A stretch of 64,000 bases of DNA, taken from contig NZ_BBMP01000007.1 of NCBI RefSeq assembly GCF_000755245.1, forward strand, positions 124,001 through 188,000. The letters are read 5' to 3'. Under the pieces are notes generated by a model. The model made no database searches. It worked only from the letters and a program-made list of their open reading frames with translations, and had not been told where the DNA came from. The translations under genes and the position numbers were made by a program. Of this stretch, positions 1 to 9,953 are shown piece after piece; within the stretch, counting starts at the first letter, position 1; the number at the start of each line of letters is the position of its first letter. Source of the DNA: Halococcus sediminicola. Lineage in GTDB: Archaea > Halobacteriota > Halobacteria > Halobacteriales > Halococcaceae.

Positions 1-396
1 GCACCCGTCATCGAGGTCGAGTGCGGGTATCAGGGTTCGGAAGGGGCCACCGAGAACGCCAGCACCATCGCCAGGGAATTCCTCGCGGCGCTCGGCGCGC
101 TGCCGGGCGGCGAGCCACACAGCGAGGGCGTTCCGCTGTATCGTCTCACCCACCTGATTCCGAAGAGTAGGGCCGAAGCCTACGACGTGCCGGCGACGAA
201 CTTCGAGCGCGTCGCCGCGGGCGAGACCTACGCGACCGTCGACGGCGAGGCACTCGTCGCCGACGAGCCGTTCTATCCCGTCCTCATGTCGCCGTACGGC
301 TACGAAGACGAGTTCGGCTACAGCGCGGAACCCGCCGGACGGCTCGGCGGAACGAACGCCGGCGACGAGCGCGACCGCTCGGGATACCCCGGCTAG
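1..396 (+). CDS. Succinylglutamate desuccinylase/aspartoacylase family protein, C-terminal part
   Basis: The reading frame is open from the first base and ends at a TAG at 394-396, so only the last 131 residues are visible and the start lies outside the window. The segment PVIEVECGYQGSEGATENA matches the end of the zinc carboxypeptidase-like fold of the AstE/AspA family, where the Glu in 'VECG' is the catalytic acid. These enzymes hydrolyse N-acyl amino acids or related amides in the cytoplasm. The substrate cannot be told from this fragment. The C-terminal tail is acidic and Gly-rich, as in other haloarchaeal members. Confidence 0.75.
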   Translation, partial: APVIEVECGYQGSEGATENASTIAREFLAALGALPGGEPHSEGVPLYRLTHLIPKSRAEAYDVPATNFERVAAGETYATVDGEALVADEPFYPVLMSPYGYEDEFGYSAEPAGRLGGTNAGDERDRSGYPG

Positions 397-405
397 GTGA
401 GGGAA

Positions 406-855
406 TCACTCCTCGGCCGCTGCGAACTCCACCAGCGACAGTTCGCGGTCGAGGTGGCAGTAGTCGTGTGGTGGGTCGCCGATGACCTCCCGAATCCGGT
501 ACTCGGTGTCGAACTCCGCACCCGCCGGCTCGCAGTATTCGTGGCTCGGACAGCCGGTGTGCGGACACGGCCCTTCTAGGCTGGCTTTGCTCCCCGCGTA
601 GGCGCTCTTCGGCGAGACGTTTGCCATCACGGGTGCGGGTTCGACCTCGACGGCGCGCACCCCGGTGTCGTGGACGCCGCATTCGAGGGTCTGGGCGTTC
701 TCGCGCACGTCCGTAACGCGGTATTTCGTGCCCTCGGAGAGGTTGAGACACTGCTCGCGGTAGGGACAGCCCTCACAGGCGCTGGCCTCGCCCTCGTAGG
801 TGAATTCGGTGCCGACCTCCGCGAGGCGCGTGCCGATGAGCGTGACCTGTGACAT
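406..855 (-). CDS. UPF0179 family cysteine-rich protein
   Basis: This 149-residue protein matches the archaeal UPF0179 family from its start MSQVTLIGTRLAEVGTEF. It carries two cysteine clusters: CEGCPYREQC near residue 30 and CPHTGCPSHEYC near residue 100, with further Cys and His between them. These look able to bind a metal or an iron-sulfur cluster; that is inference, as the family has no firm function known to me. I chose the ATG at 855 rather than an in-frame one at 897 because a TATA-like TTTTTAT (minus strand, 880-886) sits 25-31 bases upstream, and because the family begins here. Confidence 0.8.
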   Translation of the reverse strand: MSQVTLIGTRLAEVGTEFTYEGEASACEGCPYREQCLNLSEGTKYRVTDVRENAQTLECGVHDTGVRAVEVEPAPVMANVSPKSAYAGSKASLEGPCPHTGCPSHEYCEPAGAEFDTEYRIREVIGDPPHDYCHLDRELSLVEFAAAEE

Positions 856-879
856 GGTGGGAGATAGGCGCGAGCGTGA

Positions 880-886
880 ATAAAAA
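880..886 (-). promoter_or_regulatory. TATA-like box for the UPF0179 gene
   Basis: TTTTTAT on the minus strand lies 25-31 bases before the ATG at 855, the spacing of a leaderless haloarchaeal promoter. This supports the internal start over the longer frame. Confidence 0.5.
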
Positions 887-893
887 CCACGTC

Positions 894-1280
894 TCACCCA
901 CCGGTGAGTTCGTCGAGCTTCGCGAAGTAGTCCTCGCGGGGCACCTGATACAGCGCCCGATAGTCCACCGCACCGTCGGCGAAGCGTTCGGCGAGGGTTA
1001 CGGTGCCCGCGATGGCTGCCTCCCGAGAGTCGAAGCGCTCGGCGTCACGATCGACTTCGGGTTCCAAAAACAGTGTGACGTACCACGGGTCGGAGGGGGC
1101 GGGGTCGCGTTCGCTGCCGGGACGGCGCGAGCGCCGACCGTGGGTCAGATAGATGGTCGGCAGGCAGGCTGCGGGGAACTCGTGGCTGTCGAAGACGTCG
1201 GGTCGATAGACGAGGATACACCGGTCGCCGCCCTCGTTCCAGACGGTCCACGAATCGGGCAGGTCCTCGAACTCGCTCAT
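894..1280 (-). CDS. Haloarchaeal conserved hypothetical protein (possibly DUF5820)
   Basis: The 128-residue protein starts MSEFEDLPDSWTVWNEGGDR and is rich in acidic and aromatic residues, with no membrane segment or signal peptide. It resembles a small haloarchaea-restricted family I recall as DUF5820, but I cannot confirm this. No catalytic motif is visible. It is on the same strand as and just upstream of the UPF0179 gene, whose own TATA-like box lies within about 20 bases of this gene's stop, so the two need not be co-transcribed. Confidence 0.55.
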   Translation of the reverse strand: MSEFEDLPDSWTVWNEGGDRCILVYRPDVFDSHEFPAACLPTIYLTHGRRSRRPGSERDPAPSDPWYVTLFLEPEVDRDAERFDSREAAIAGTVTLAERFADGAVDYRALYQVPREDYFAKLDELTGG

Positions 1281-1536
1281 AGACGTGCTCGGTGGCGGGC
1301 GCTCAAGTCCTCGGCGGTCAGGTGAGGCGACGAGCGGAGTATGGTCGAAGTAGGGACAACAGTTATAGGTGTGAATCCTCTTTCATCTACTAGTATTGGT
1401 GGGTTGCGCTACCACGGTATGCCGCCACGAAGCGCTCTCCAGTGTGACCCCCGATATCGACCGTGCCGCCCGATCGAACGGACGACCACCCACGGCGACC
1501 CCGACCGGCGCGGCGGGTCCCGTGAGAGATACAACA
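1281..1536. promoter_or_regulatory. Intergenic promoter and long leader of the prkA operon
   Basis: This 256-base gap separates divergent genes. The best TATA-like element is GTTATA at 1362-1367. It would place a transcript start near 1391 and leave a leader of about 145 bases before the ATG at 1537. A second AT-rich patch, TACTAGTATT, lies at 1388-1397. The reading frame is open from 1396, but the conserved PrkA sequence begins only at 1537. No clear palindromic operator or known riboswitch is visible. Confidence 0.4.
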
Positions 1537-3609
1537 ATGTCAGGCGATACCAACACGCTCGAAGCGCTCAGCGAGGAGTACCGTGCATCGATCCCGACCG
1601 ACCTCCGCACGGCCCGGCCGTTCCAGTGGTATCTGGACGAACTCCGCGCCGAGCCGGCCATCGCCCGCAACGCCCACCAGCGCGTCGCGGACATGTTCGA
1701 CTTCTACGGCTCCGAGTACGACGACGAAACCGGCGTGGTCGAGTACCACCTCGCCACCGAGGACCCCCTCGGCGAGGGCGAGAACACCTTTTATGGGAGA
1801 GAGATCCACGAAGCCATCCACGAGTTCGTCAACAAGGCCAAATCCGGTGCGCGCGGACTGGGTCCCGAACGCCGCATCAAACTTCTCTTGGGGCCTGTGG
1901 GGTCGGGCAAATCGGATTTCGACAGACAGGTGCGAAAATACTTCGAAGACTACACGATGCGCGAGGAGGGGCGGATGTACACCTTCCGCTGGACGAATCT
2001 CGGCGACGTGATCGCCGACCAGGACCCCGCCGACGACACCGTGCGCAGCCCGATGAATCAGGATCCCCTGGTTCTGCTGCCGCTCGACCAGCGCAAACGG
2101 ATCGTCGAGGAGTTGAACGAGCGCCTCGACGCGCCCTACACCATCCAGAACGAGCAGTCGCTCGACCCCGCCAGCGAGTTCTACATGGATTCGCTGCTTG
2201 GCTACTACGACGACGACCTCCAGCAAGTCGTCGAGAATCACATCGAAATCATTCGTCTGACCGCCGACGAGAACAAGCGACAGACCATCGAGACCTTCGA
2301 GCCGAAGGACAAGAAGAACCAAGACGAAACCGAGTTGACGGGTGACGTCAACTACTCTAAAATCGCTATCTACGGGGAGAGCGACCCACGAGCCTTCGAT
2401 TACTCGGGAGCCTTTTGTAACGCCAATCGAGGCATCTTCTCGGGCGAGGAGCTGCTAAAGCTCCAGCGGGAATTTTTGTACGATTTCCTGCACGCCACCC
2501 AAGAGATGACCATCAAACCGAAGAGCAACCCGCGGATGGACATCGACCAAGTGATCGTCGGCCGGACGAACATGCCCGAGTACAAGGAGAAAAAGGGCGA
2601 CGAGAAGATGGAAGCGTTCAACGACCGGACCAAGCGCATCGACTTTCCCTACGTCCTCCAGTACGACGAGGAGGCGAACATCTACCGGAAGATGCTCGCG
2701 AACGCCGACGTGCCCGACATCCACGTCGAACCGCATACCCTCGAGATGGCCGGCCTCTTTGGGGTACTAACCCGCATCGAGGAACCCGACTCCGGTACTG
2801 TCGATCTGCTCCAGAAGGCCAAAGCCTACAACGGCGAGATCGACGAGGCCGAGGACGTCGACGTCAAAAAGCTGCGCGAAGAGGCGACCGAGACCGCCGA
2901 AATCGGCGAGGGGATGGAGGGCGTTTCGCCGCGGTTCATCGGCGACGAGATCGCCGAGGCGATCATGGACTCGATGCACCGGGAACGGGGATTCCTCTCG
3001 GCGCTGACGACGTTCAACCATCTGGAGGGGAACCTCGAAAACCACGGCTCGATCGCCGAGGACCTCTTCGACACCTACTACCGGTATCTCGAACTCGTGC
3101 GCGAGGAGTACCGCGAGCGCGCCATCGAGGACGTCCGCCACGCGCTCGCCTACGACCTCGACGAGATCCAGCGCCAGGGCGAGAAGTACATGGACCACGT
3201 GATGGCGTACATCGACGACGACACTGTCGAGGACGAACTCACCGGGCGCGAACAGGGTCCCGACGAGACCTTCCTTCGCTCTGTGGAGGAGAAACTCGAC
3301 GTACCCGAGGACCGGAAGGATGACTTCCGTCAGGAGGTCTCGAACTGGGTGTCGCGGCGCGCGCGCGAGGGCGACACGTTCAACCCACAGGACAACGACC
3401 GACTGCGCCGGGCCTTGGAGCGCAAGCTCTGGGAGGACAAGAAACACAACATCAACTTCTCGGCGCTCGTGTCGTCGGGCGAGATGGACGACGAGGAGCG
3501 CAGCGCGTGGATCGACGCACTGCGCGAACAGGGCTACTCCCGGGGCGGGGCCAAGGAGGTGCTCGAATTCGCCGGTGCGGAGGTCGCAAAGGCAGAGATG
3601 GAAGAATGA
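1537..3609 (+). CDS. prkA: PrkA-family serine protein kinase, first copy
   Basis: The 690-residue protein starts MSGDTNTLEALSEEY and shows the PrkA plan: an AAA-like ATPase domain with Walker A GPVGSGKS at residues 119-126, then a C-terminal PrkA kinase-like domain. PrkA/YeaG proteins are atypical Ser kinases tied in bacteria to sporulation and starvation survival. Here it leads an operon: its stop overlaps the start of a second PrkA gene by four bases (ATGA). The length is near the usual 630-690 residues. The start at 1537 is preferred over an in-frame one at 1396, whose added residues are Arg/Pro-rich and unlike PrkA. Its substrate in haloarchaea is unknown. Confidence 0.9.
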   Translation: MSGDTNTLEALSEEYRASIPTDLRTARPFQWYLDELRAEPAIARNAHQRVADMFDFYGSEYDDETGVVEYHLATEDPLGEGENTFYGREIHEAIHEFVNKAKSGARGLGPERRIKLLLGPVGSGKSDFDRQVRKYFEDYTMREEGRMYTFRWTNLGDVIADQDPADDTVRSPMNQDPLVLLPLDQRKRIVEELNERLDAPYTIQNEQSLDPASEFYMDSLLGYYDDDLQQVVENHIEIIRLTADENKRQTIETFEPKDKKNQDETELTGDVNYSKIAIYGESDPRAFDYSGAFCNANRGIFSGEELLKLQREFLYDFLHATQEMTIKPKSNPRMDIDQVIVGRTNMPEYKEKKGDEKMEAFNDRTKRIDFPYVLQYDEEANIYRKMLANADVPDIHVEPHTLEMAGLFGVLTRIEEPDSGTVDLLQKAKAYNGEIDEAEDVDVKKLREEATETAEIGEGMEGVSPRFIGDEIAEAIMDSMHRERGFLSALTTFNHLEGNLENHGSIAEDLFDTYYRYLELVREEYRERAIEDVRHALAYDLDEIQRQGEKYMDHVMAYIDDDTVEDELTGREQGPDETFLRSVEEKLDVPEDRKDDFRQEVSNWVSRRAREGDTFNPQDNDRLRRALERKLWEDKKHNINFSALVSSGEMDDEERSAWIDALREQGYSRGGAKEVLEFAGAEVAKAEMEE

Positions 3610-5900
3610 GCGAACATACCGGCGAATCGGGCGAGGAGTACGTCACGGCGGCCGATCGCGCACTGCGGGCGACCTACGAGGACCCGATGAGCCTCGCCGA
3701 GTACGTCGACGCGGCGCTCACGGAGCCACGAATCGCCGCTCACGCCTCGAAGTATCTCGTCGCGGCCATCGAGGCCGCCGGAACGAGAAGCGTGATCGAG
3801 GAGGGCGAGGAGACCGAGCGCTATCGCTTCTTCGACGACCCGCACAACGACGGCGAGCACGCGATCCTCGGCAACACCGAGGTCCTGAACGCCTTCGTCG
3901 ACGACCTGCGCTCGATCGCCGCCCAGCGTGGGAAAGACGAGAAGATCATCTGGCTCGCCGGTCCCACGGCAACTGGTAAGTCCGAACTCAAGCGCTGTCT
4001 CATCAACGGGCTACGCGAGTTCTCGAAGACCGACGCCGGCCGGCGCTATACGGTGGAGTGGAACGTCGCGGGCGTCGGCGAGGCTCCCGGGCTGACCTAC
4101 GGCGGCGAGTACCGCGACGACGAGGACGACTGGTACGCGAGTCCGGTCCAGTCCCATCCCCTCACGGTGTTCCCGCCGGAGGTGCGCGCCGACATCGTCG
4201 ATGCGCTCAACGCGCGCAGCGACGATCACGTCCCAATCACCGTCGAGGGACGTCTCGACCCGTTCTGTCGGGAAGCGTACGACTACCTCGAAGAGCGCTA
4301 TCGCCGTGAGGGCGTTCGGGACCTGTTCTCGGCGGTGACGGACCGGCGACACCTCCGAGTGAAGAACTACGTGGTGGACGTCGGACAGGGCATCGGCGTG
4401 TTGCATTCGGAGGACGACGGCTCGCCCAAAGAGCGCCTCGTCGGTTCGTGGATGGCCGGGATGGTGCGCGAACTCGACTCCCGGGGCAGAAAGAACCCGC
4501 AGGCCTTTTCGTACGATGGCGTGCTCTCGCAGGGTAACGGACTCCTGACGATCGTCGAGGACGCCGCCCAGCACGCGGACCTCCTCCGGAAACTGCTCAA
4601 CGTCCCCGACGAGGGGTCGGTGAAGCTGGACAAGGGCATCGGAATGGACCTCGACACCCAACTGGTGATCATCTCGAACCCCGACCTCGAAGCGCAACTG
4701 AACCAGCACGCCGAACGCGACGGCCGCGATCCGCTGAAGGCGCTCAAACGTCGCCTCGATAGGCGGGAGTTCGACTATCTGACGAACGTCTCGCTCGAAG
4801 CCGAGTTGATCCGGCGCGAACTCACCAACGAGACCACGGTCTGGCGCGCAGAGAGCTACGAGGAGCTAGAGGGGACGATCGCCGAGCCGATCACGATGAC
4901 GGTCGGCAGCGGTCGCGACGTCACGGACATCGAACTCGCGCCGCACGCGGTCGGGACGGCGGCGCTCTACAGCGTCGTCACGCGGCTCGACGATACCGAC
5001 CTCCCGACGGGCATGGACCTCGTGGACAAGGCGCTGCTGTTCGATCAGGGCTACCTCCAGCACGGCGACGAACGCACCGAGCGCGAGGCATACGACTTCG
5101 ATGGGGAGGGTGCCGACGGCGAGAGCGGGATTCCCGTCACCTACACTCGTGACGTCATCGCCGACCTCCTCTATGCCGACCGCGAGCGCCACCACCCCGA
5201 CCTCCCCGTCGAGGACGTCGTCATGCCACAGGACGTGTTGAACGCGATGGCGGCCGGGCTGGCCGAGGCCCCCGTCTTCTCGACGGGCGAGCGCGGCGAG
5301 TTCGAGAGCCGCGTCGTACAGGTGAAAAACCAGCTGTTCGAGCGCCAGCGCGCGGACGTGCTCGAAGCCATGCTCCATGACAAGCGCGTCGACGAGGCGA
5401 CCGTCGCCGAGTACGTCGAGCACGTCTACGCGTGGGCGACGGACGAGAACGTCGAGAACGACCGCGGCGAGCGCGAAGAGCCGGACCCACTGGTGATGAA
5501 GGTCTTCGAGACCGAACATCTCGGACGGTTCGGTCCCGAGAGCTACGACGGCAACCAGCCCTCGCCGGCGGTCAGACAGTTCCGCACGGAGAAGATCATC
5601 ACCGCCCTGAATCGGCACGCGTGGCACAGCCGCGACGACGAATTTCGTGCGAGTGACGTCGCGCTGACTGAGATCCCCGTCGTCGACACAGTGTTAGGAA
5701 GCTACGACTGGGACGACGTCCGGCGGGCCTACGAGGACTTCGACCCGCGCCAGTGGGAGGACCCGCCGAGCGGAACGGAGACGGCGCGACTCAAGGAACA
5801 AACTATCGCGAAGATGGTCGAACTGTTCGAGTACAGCGAGGCTTCTGCCGAACTGACCAGCCGGCACGTCATGGGACAGGTGAGCTACCGATGGGACTGA
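3606..5900 (+). CDS. PrkA-family serine protein kinase, second copy
   Basis: This 764-residue protein starts [20 protein letters not shown] and is a divergent paralogue of the gene before it. Walker A is GPTATGKS at residues 119-126, the same position as in the first copy, so the two share an architecture. The extra length lies mainly in the C-terminal half. The ATG overlaps the previous stop, and the next gene starts inside the end of this one, so translation is very likely coupled. Two different PrkA subunits may form a hetero-complex or phosphorylate each other; that is inference. Confidence 0.87.
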   Translation: MSEHTGESGEEYVTAADRALRATYEDPMSLAEYVDAALTEPRIAAHASKYLVAAIEAAGTRSVIEEGEETERYRFFDDPHNDGEHAILGNTEVLNAFVDDLRSIAAQRGKDEKIIWLAGPTATGKSELKRCLINGLREFSKTDAGRRYTVEWNVAGVGEAPGLTYGGEYRDDEDDWYASPVQSHPLTVFPPEVRADIVDALNARSDDHVPITVEGRLDPFCREAYDYLEERYRREGVRDLFSAVTDRRHLRVKNYVVDVGQGIGVLHSEDDGSPKERLVGSWMAGMVRELDSRGRKNPQAFSYDGVLSQGNGLLTIVEDAAQHADLLRKLLNVPDEGSVKLDKGIGMDLDTQLVIISNPDLEAQLNQHAERDGRDPLKALKRRLDRREFDYLTNVSLEAELIRRELTNETTVWRAESYEELEGTIAEPITMTVGSGRDVTDIELAPHAVGTAALYSVVTRLDDTDLPTGMDLVDKALLFDQGYLQHGDERTEREAYDFDGEGADGESGIPVTYTRDVIADLLYADRERHHPDLPVEDVVMPQDVLNAMAAGLAEAPVFSTGERGEFESRVVQVKNQLFERQRADVLEAMLHDKRVDEATVAEYVEHVYAWATDENVENDRGEREEPDPLVMKVFETEHLGRFGPESYDGNQPSPAVRQFRTEKIITALNRHAWHSRDDEFRASDVALTEIPVVDTVLGSYDWDDVRRAYEDFDPRQWEDPPSGTETARLKEQTIAKMVELFEYSEASAELTSRHVMGQVSYRWD

Positions 5901-7201
5901 GGGAGGACCTCGAACGCTACCGCGAGGTCGGCGAGGAGCGCCGCGAGGACCTCGCGGAGTTCATTCAATATGGGGACCTCGGCGGCAGCCGCCCCGATTC
6001 GGTGCGCGTCCCCATCAAGATCGTCGACCTGCCGGGCTTCGAGTACGACAAGCGCGACCAGGGTGGCGTCGGGCAGGGTGACGGCGATACACCCGAACCG
6101 GGCCAGCAGGTGGGTCAGCCCCAGCCCGGCGACGACGAGGGCGAGGCCGGCGAGGAGGGCGGCGAGCACGAATACTACGAGATGAATCCCGAAGAATTCG
6201 CTCAGGAACTCGACAAGCGGCTGGGGCTCGACCTCGAACCCAAAGGCAAGCAAGTAATCGAGGAGATCGAGGGCGATTACACCGACGTCAGTCGGACGGG
6301 CCCCAATAGCACGCTCGATTTCGAGCGGATGTTCAAGGAGGGTCTCAAGCGCAAACTGGCGATGGACTTCGACCGCGAGTACGTCCGCGAGGCGCTCAGG
6401 GTCGATGGAATGGGCCCCGAGTCGGTCTTCGAGTGGGCACGCGGCAAACACCTCCCGGTCTCGCGGGCGTGGCTCGACGACGAGTACGCGAAACTCGCGC
6501 CCGGCGAGCGCACGCACTGGCCGTCCATCGAGGCGATGGAGGCGAACGTCGAGGAGACCGATACCGTCGCCCGCATCCGCAAGGAGGGCATCGACCACGT
6601 GCCCTTCCGTCGCGAGGACGAGCGCTATCGCTACCCCGAGATCGTCGAGGAGCGCGAGAAAAACGTGGTCGTCGTGAACATCCGCGACGTCTCGGGGTCG
6701 ATGCGCGAACAGAAGCGCGAACTCGTCGAGCGGACGTTCACGCCGCTCGATTGGTACTTGACTGGGAAGTACGACCACGCGGAGTTCGTCTATATCGCCC
6801 ACGACGCCGAGGCGTGGCGCGTCGAGCGCGAGGAGTTCTTCGGCATCCGCTCCGGCGGGGGGACCAAGATTTCGAGCGCGTACGACCTCGCGGCGGCAAT
6901 CTTGGACGAGGAGTACCCGTGGAACGACTGGAACAGGTACGTCTTCGCCGCGGGTGACTCCGAGAATTCGAGCAATGACACCGAAGAGAACGTGATCCCG
7001 CTGATGGAGGGAATCCCCGCGAATCTCCACGCCTACGTCGAGACCCAGCCGTCGGGCAACGCCATCAACGCGACTCACGCCGAGGAGATCGAACGCCACT
7101 TCCACGAGACGGAGAACGTCGCCGTCGCCTACGTCAACGGGCCGGGCGACGTCGTAGGTGCCATCGAGACCATCCTGAACACCGAGGACGACAATGAGTG
7201 A
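5891..7201 (+). CDS. YhbH/YeaH family protein (DUF444) with a vWA-type domain
   Basis: The 436-residue protein starts [20 protein letters not shown] and matches DUF444, the YeaH/YhbH partner of PrkA in bacteria. A long Gly/Glu/Asp-rich linker spans about residues 57-95. A MIDAS-like motif DVSGS at residues 266-270 marks a von Willebrand factor A-like metal site used for protein contacts. Its start lies 10 bases inside the second prkA gene, and its end overlaps the spoVR start. Bacterial yeaG-yeaH-ycgB has the same order, which supports joint function with the kinases and SpoVR. Its biochemical role is not known. Confidence 0.88.
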   Translation: MGLREDLERYREVGEERREDLAEFIQYGDLGGSRPDSVRVPIKIVDLPGFEYDKRDQGGVGQGDGDTPEPGQQVGQPQPGDDEGEAGEEGGEHEYYEMNPEEFAQELDKRLGLDLEPKGKQVIEEIEGDYTDVSRTGPNSTLDFERMFKEGLKRKLAMDFDREYVREALRVDGMGPESVFEWARGKHLPVSRAWLDDEYAKLAPGERTHWPSIEAMEANVEETDTVARIRKEGIDHVPFRREDERYRYPEIVEEREKNVVVVNIRDVSGSMREQKRELVERTFTPLDWYLTGKYDHAEFVYIAHDAEAWRVEREEFFGIRSGGGTKISSAYDLAAAILDEEYPWNDWNRYVFAAGDSENSSNDTEENVIPLMEGIPANLHAYVETQPSGNAINATHAEEIERHFHETENVAVAYVNGPGDVVGAIETILNTEDDNE

Positions 7202-9185
7202 CCGCATCACCGCACGGCGAGTGGCCGACAGCCTCGAAGAGCCAGTGAGCGAGGCCGCGAACCTCGCCCGGAAACTGGGACTCGAACCCTACCGGGTGAA
7301 CTACTGGATCGTCGATTACGACGAGATGAACGAACTCATCGCCTACGATGGCTTTCAAACTCGCTATCCACATTGGCGCTGGGGGATGAAGTACGACCGC
7401 CAGCAAAAACAGAACCAGTTTCTGGGGGGCAAGGCCTTCGAAATCGTCAACAACGACGACCCGGCCCACGCCTTCCTCCAGGAGTCGAACTCCCTGGCGG
7501 ATCAGAAGGCCGTCATCACTCACGTCGAGGCCCACGCCGACTTCTTCGCGCACAACCAGTGGTTCGGGCTGTTCTCGGGCGGCGGGACGCCGAACGCCGC
7601 CGCAATGCTCGCCCGCCACGCCGACACCATCTCAGAGTTCATGCGCGACCCGGACATCGAGCGCGAGGCCGTCGAGCGCTGGATCGACACCATCCAATGT
7701 CTCGATACCAACATCGACCGTCATCGGGCCTTTGCGAGCGCGAGCGCCGAGAAAAGCGAGGACATCGAACTCGACGACATCGCCGATCGGCTCGCGGACC
7801 TCGACCTCGGGGCCGACGTGGTGAGCGAGGTCTTCGACGAGGAATGGCTCGAATCGCAGCGCGAGGAGGACGTGTCGGGGACGATTCCCGAAGAACCCGA
7901 ACCCGACTTGCTCGCCTTCTTCTACCGCCACGGGATGGCCTACGACGACGAGAGCGGGAAGGCCGTCGAGATGGAGGAGTGGCAGCGCACGATTTTGGAA
8001 CTCCTCCGGCGGGAGGCCTACTACTTCGCCGCCCAGCGGATGACGAAAGTGATGAACGAGGGCTGGGCGGCCTACTGGGAGTCGATGATGATGGGCGAGG
8101 AGAATTTTGCGGGTACTGACGAGTTTCTGAGCTACGCCGACCATCAGGCTCGCGTGCTCGCCTCCCCAGGGTTAAATCCCTACAAACTCGGCAAGGAACT
8201 CTGGGAGTACATCGAAAACTCGGTGAATCGCCGCGAGGTCTGCGAACGACTCCTCAGGGTGGAGGGCATCACGTGGCGCAACTTCCACGACGTGGTCGAT
8301 TTCGAGACGGTAGCGGCGGCGCTCGCACCCGATTCGACGGTCGACCGGATTTCGAGCGAGCGGCTGGCAGCGCTCGACGCCGACGACCCACGAATCGACA
8401 GTGAGGGACTCGCGGCGGCGAAAGAGGGTGCGATCGACGTCGAGCGATACCCGTGGAAGCTGCTCACCTACGAAGGGATGGCCGAACGCCACTACTCGCT
8501 CGCCAAACCCCAGAATCGGGGCTTCCTCCGGCGCACGAGTCGGGAGGAACTCGAACGGATTTCGAGGTATCTGTTCGACGGTTCGCGCTATGGCGACATC
8601 GACGAGGCGCTCGCCGACGTCGAGTACGCCGCGGGCTGGGATCGCCTGTTCGAGATTCGGGAGAGTCACAACGACGTGACTTTCTTGGACGAGTTCCTCA
8701 CACAGGAGTTCGTCGACGACAACGACTACTTCACCTACGAGTACACCCAAGCCACCGGCGACTACCGGGCGACCTCGACGGACTACGAGGACGTCAAGAA
8801 AAAACTACTCCTGCAGTTCACGAACTTCGGCAAACCGACTATCACTGTGCACGACGGCAACTACAACAACCGCAACGAACTGTTGTTGGCCCACCATTAC
8901 AATGGCGTGATGCTCGACGTCGAGCAGGCGAGACAGACCCTAAAGAGGGTGTTCGCCCTCTGGGGGCGGCCGGTGAACCTCAAGACGATCGTGAAGGAAC
9001 TCGGCGAGCACGACCTCGAAGTCGCAAAGCGCCGCGAGCGCGAACCCGACCCCGACGAACGCGGGAAACTCATCCGCTACGACGGCAACGAGTTCACCGT
9101 CGAGGACCTCCCGTGGAGCGACGTCGAGAGTATCGCCGCCACGGACGTCGATTACGACACGAAACCCGACGAGTGGCTCGCGTGA
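7194..9185 (+). CDS. SpoVR family protein
   Basis: This 663-residue protein has the SpoVR/YcgB signature, including [20 protein letters not shown] near residues 38-57, [10 protein letters not shown]-like His-rich sequence near residue 110 and [11 protein letters not shown] in the C-terminal half. SpoVR is needed for spore cortex formation in Bacillus and is part of the stationary-phase YeaG-YeaH-YcgB group in enterobacteria; its reaction is unknown. Haloarchaea do not form spores, so the role here is probably in starvation or stress. The ATG overlaps the end of the DUF444 gene by eight bases, closing a four-gene coupled operon. It is longer than the roughly 500-residue bacterial forms. Confidence 0.88.
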   Translation: MSDRITARRVADSLEEPVSEAANLARKLGLEPYRVNYWIVDYDEMNELIAYDGFQTRYPHWRWGMKYDRQQKQNQFLGGKAFEIVNNDDPAHAFLQESNSLADQKAVITHVEAHADFFAHNQWFGLFSGGGTPNAAAMLARHADTISEFMRDPDIEREAVERWIDTIQCLDTNIDRHRAFASASAEKSEDIELDDIADRLADLDLGADVVSEVFDEEWLESQREEDVSGTIPEEPEPDLLAFFYRHGMAYDDESGKAVEMEEWQRTILELLRREAYYFAAQRMTKVMNEGWAAYWESMMMGEENFAGTDEFLSYADHQARVLASPGLNPYKLGKELWEYIENSVNRREVCERLLRVEGITWRNFHDVVDFETVAAALAPDSTVDRISSERLAALDADDPRIDSEGLAAAKEGAIDVERYPWKLLTYEGMAERHYSLAKPQNRGFLRRTSREELERISRYLFDGSRYGDIDEALADVEYAAGWDRLFEIRESHNDVTFLDEFLTQEFVDDNDYFTYEYTQATGDYRATSTDYEDVKKKLLLQFTNFGKPTITVHDGNYNNRNELLLAHHYNGVMLDVEQARQTLKRVFALWGRPVNLKTIVKELGEHDLEVAKRREREPDPDERGKLIRYDGNEFTVEDLPWSDVESIAATDVDYDTKPDEWLA

Positions 9186-9273
9186 GGGTTCGGAAGCCGT
9201 CCCCGAATCTGCACCATCCGAAAAGGCTATCGGCCGAACCCGTATCGTCAACCGTGATGATGGGGCGAGCGCC

Positions 9274-9921
9274 ATGAGGTACTTCGAGTTCACCATCAAA
9301 CCCGACGACGGGGCGATGCACCCCGTCGACAAGGTGATTCTGGAGACACCGGGCGTGACGCGCGAGGCGCTCGTCCACGTCAACGCGCTCGCCAACGGCA
9401 CGGGCGTGATGCTCTATCGCCTCCGCGGCGACCCCGAGGTACTCACCGAGCGCCTCGACGGCCATCCCCAGTTGCTCTCGTGTTCGTCGATCGCCGTCGA
9501 GGGCGGAACCTTTCACTTCTACGTCCACGTCGAGCCGGGCCAGCCCGCCGGCCGACTGATGTCGGTCGCCCAGAAGTACGCCCTGATGATCGTCCCGCCG
9601 CTGCCGTTCGTCGCGGGCGGGCTACGCATCACGATCGTCGGTACTCACGAGATGCTCCAGCAGGCGCTCGAAGAGCTACCCGAGGAGACGCACATTTCCG
9701 TCGAACAGGTCGGCGAGTACTCGCCGGACGACAGAAACGTGCTCTCGCTGCTGACCGACCGCCAGCTCGAGGTGTTCGAGATGGCCGTCGAACACGGCTA
9801 CTACGAAATCCCGCGGCGGGCGACCCACGAGGACATCGCCGACGAACTCGGCTGTGCACCGAGCACGGTCGACGAACACCTCCGCAAGGCCGAATCGCGG
9901 ATCCTCACGTCGCTCGTCTGA
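9274..9921 (+). CDS. Bat-type helix-turn-helix transcriptional regulator
   Basis: The 215-residue protein has an N-terminal sensor-like region of the bacterio-opsin-activator type and a C-terminal HTH_10 domain over the last 57 residues, beginning LLTDRQLEVFEMAVEHGYY and containing HEDIADELGCAPSTVDEHL as the helix-turn-helix. Such regulators are abundant in haloarchaea. It lies 88 bases downstream of spoVR on the same strand and may regulate, or be read with, the PrkA operon; that is inference from position. A six-codon frame (9257-9277) ends in ATGA over its start. Confidence 0.85.
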   Translation: MRYFEFTIKPDDGAMHPVDKVILETPGVTREALVHVNALANGTGVMLYRLRGDPEVLTERLDGHPQLLSCSSIAVEGGTFHFYVHVEPGQPAGRLMSVAQKYALMIVPPLPFVAGGLRITIVGTHEMLQQALEELPEETHISVEQVGEYSPDDRNVLSLLTDRQLEVFEMAVEHGYYEIPRRATHEDIADELGCAPSTVDEHLRKAESRILTSLV

Positions 9922-9953
9922 GAGACCGCGAACGCCGATTCGCACTACCCGAT

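Noticed and set aside
5885-7210. A 441-residue open frame on the minus strand opposite the DUF444 gene
   Set aside because: It is a shadow of a high-GC gene: composition is Val/Leu/Asp-rich without any domain, and the plus strand has a clear family match.
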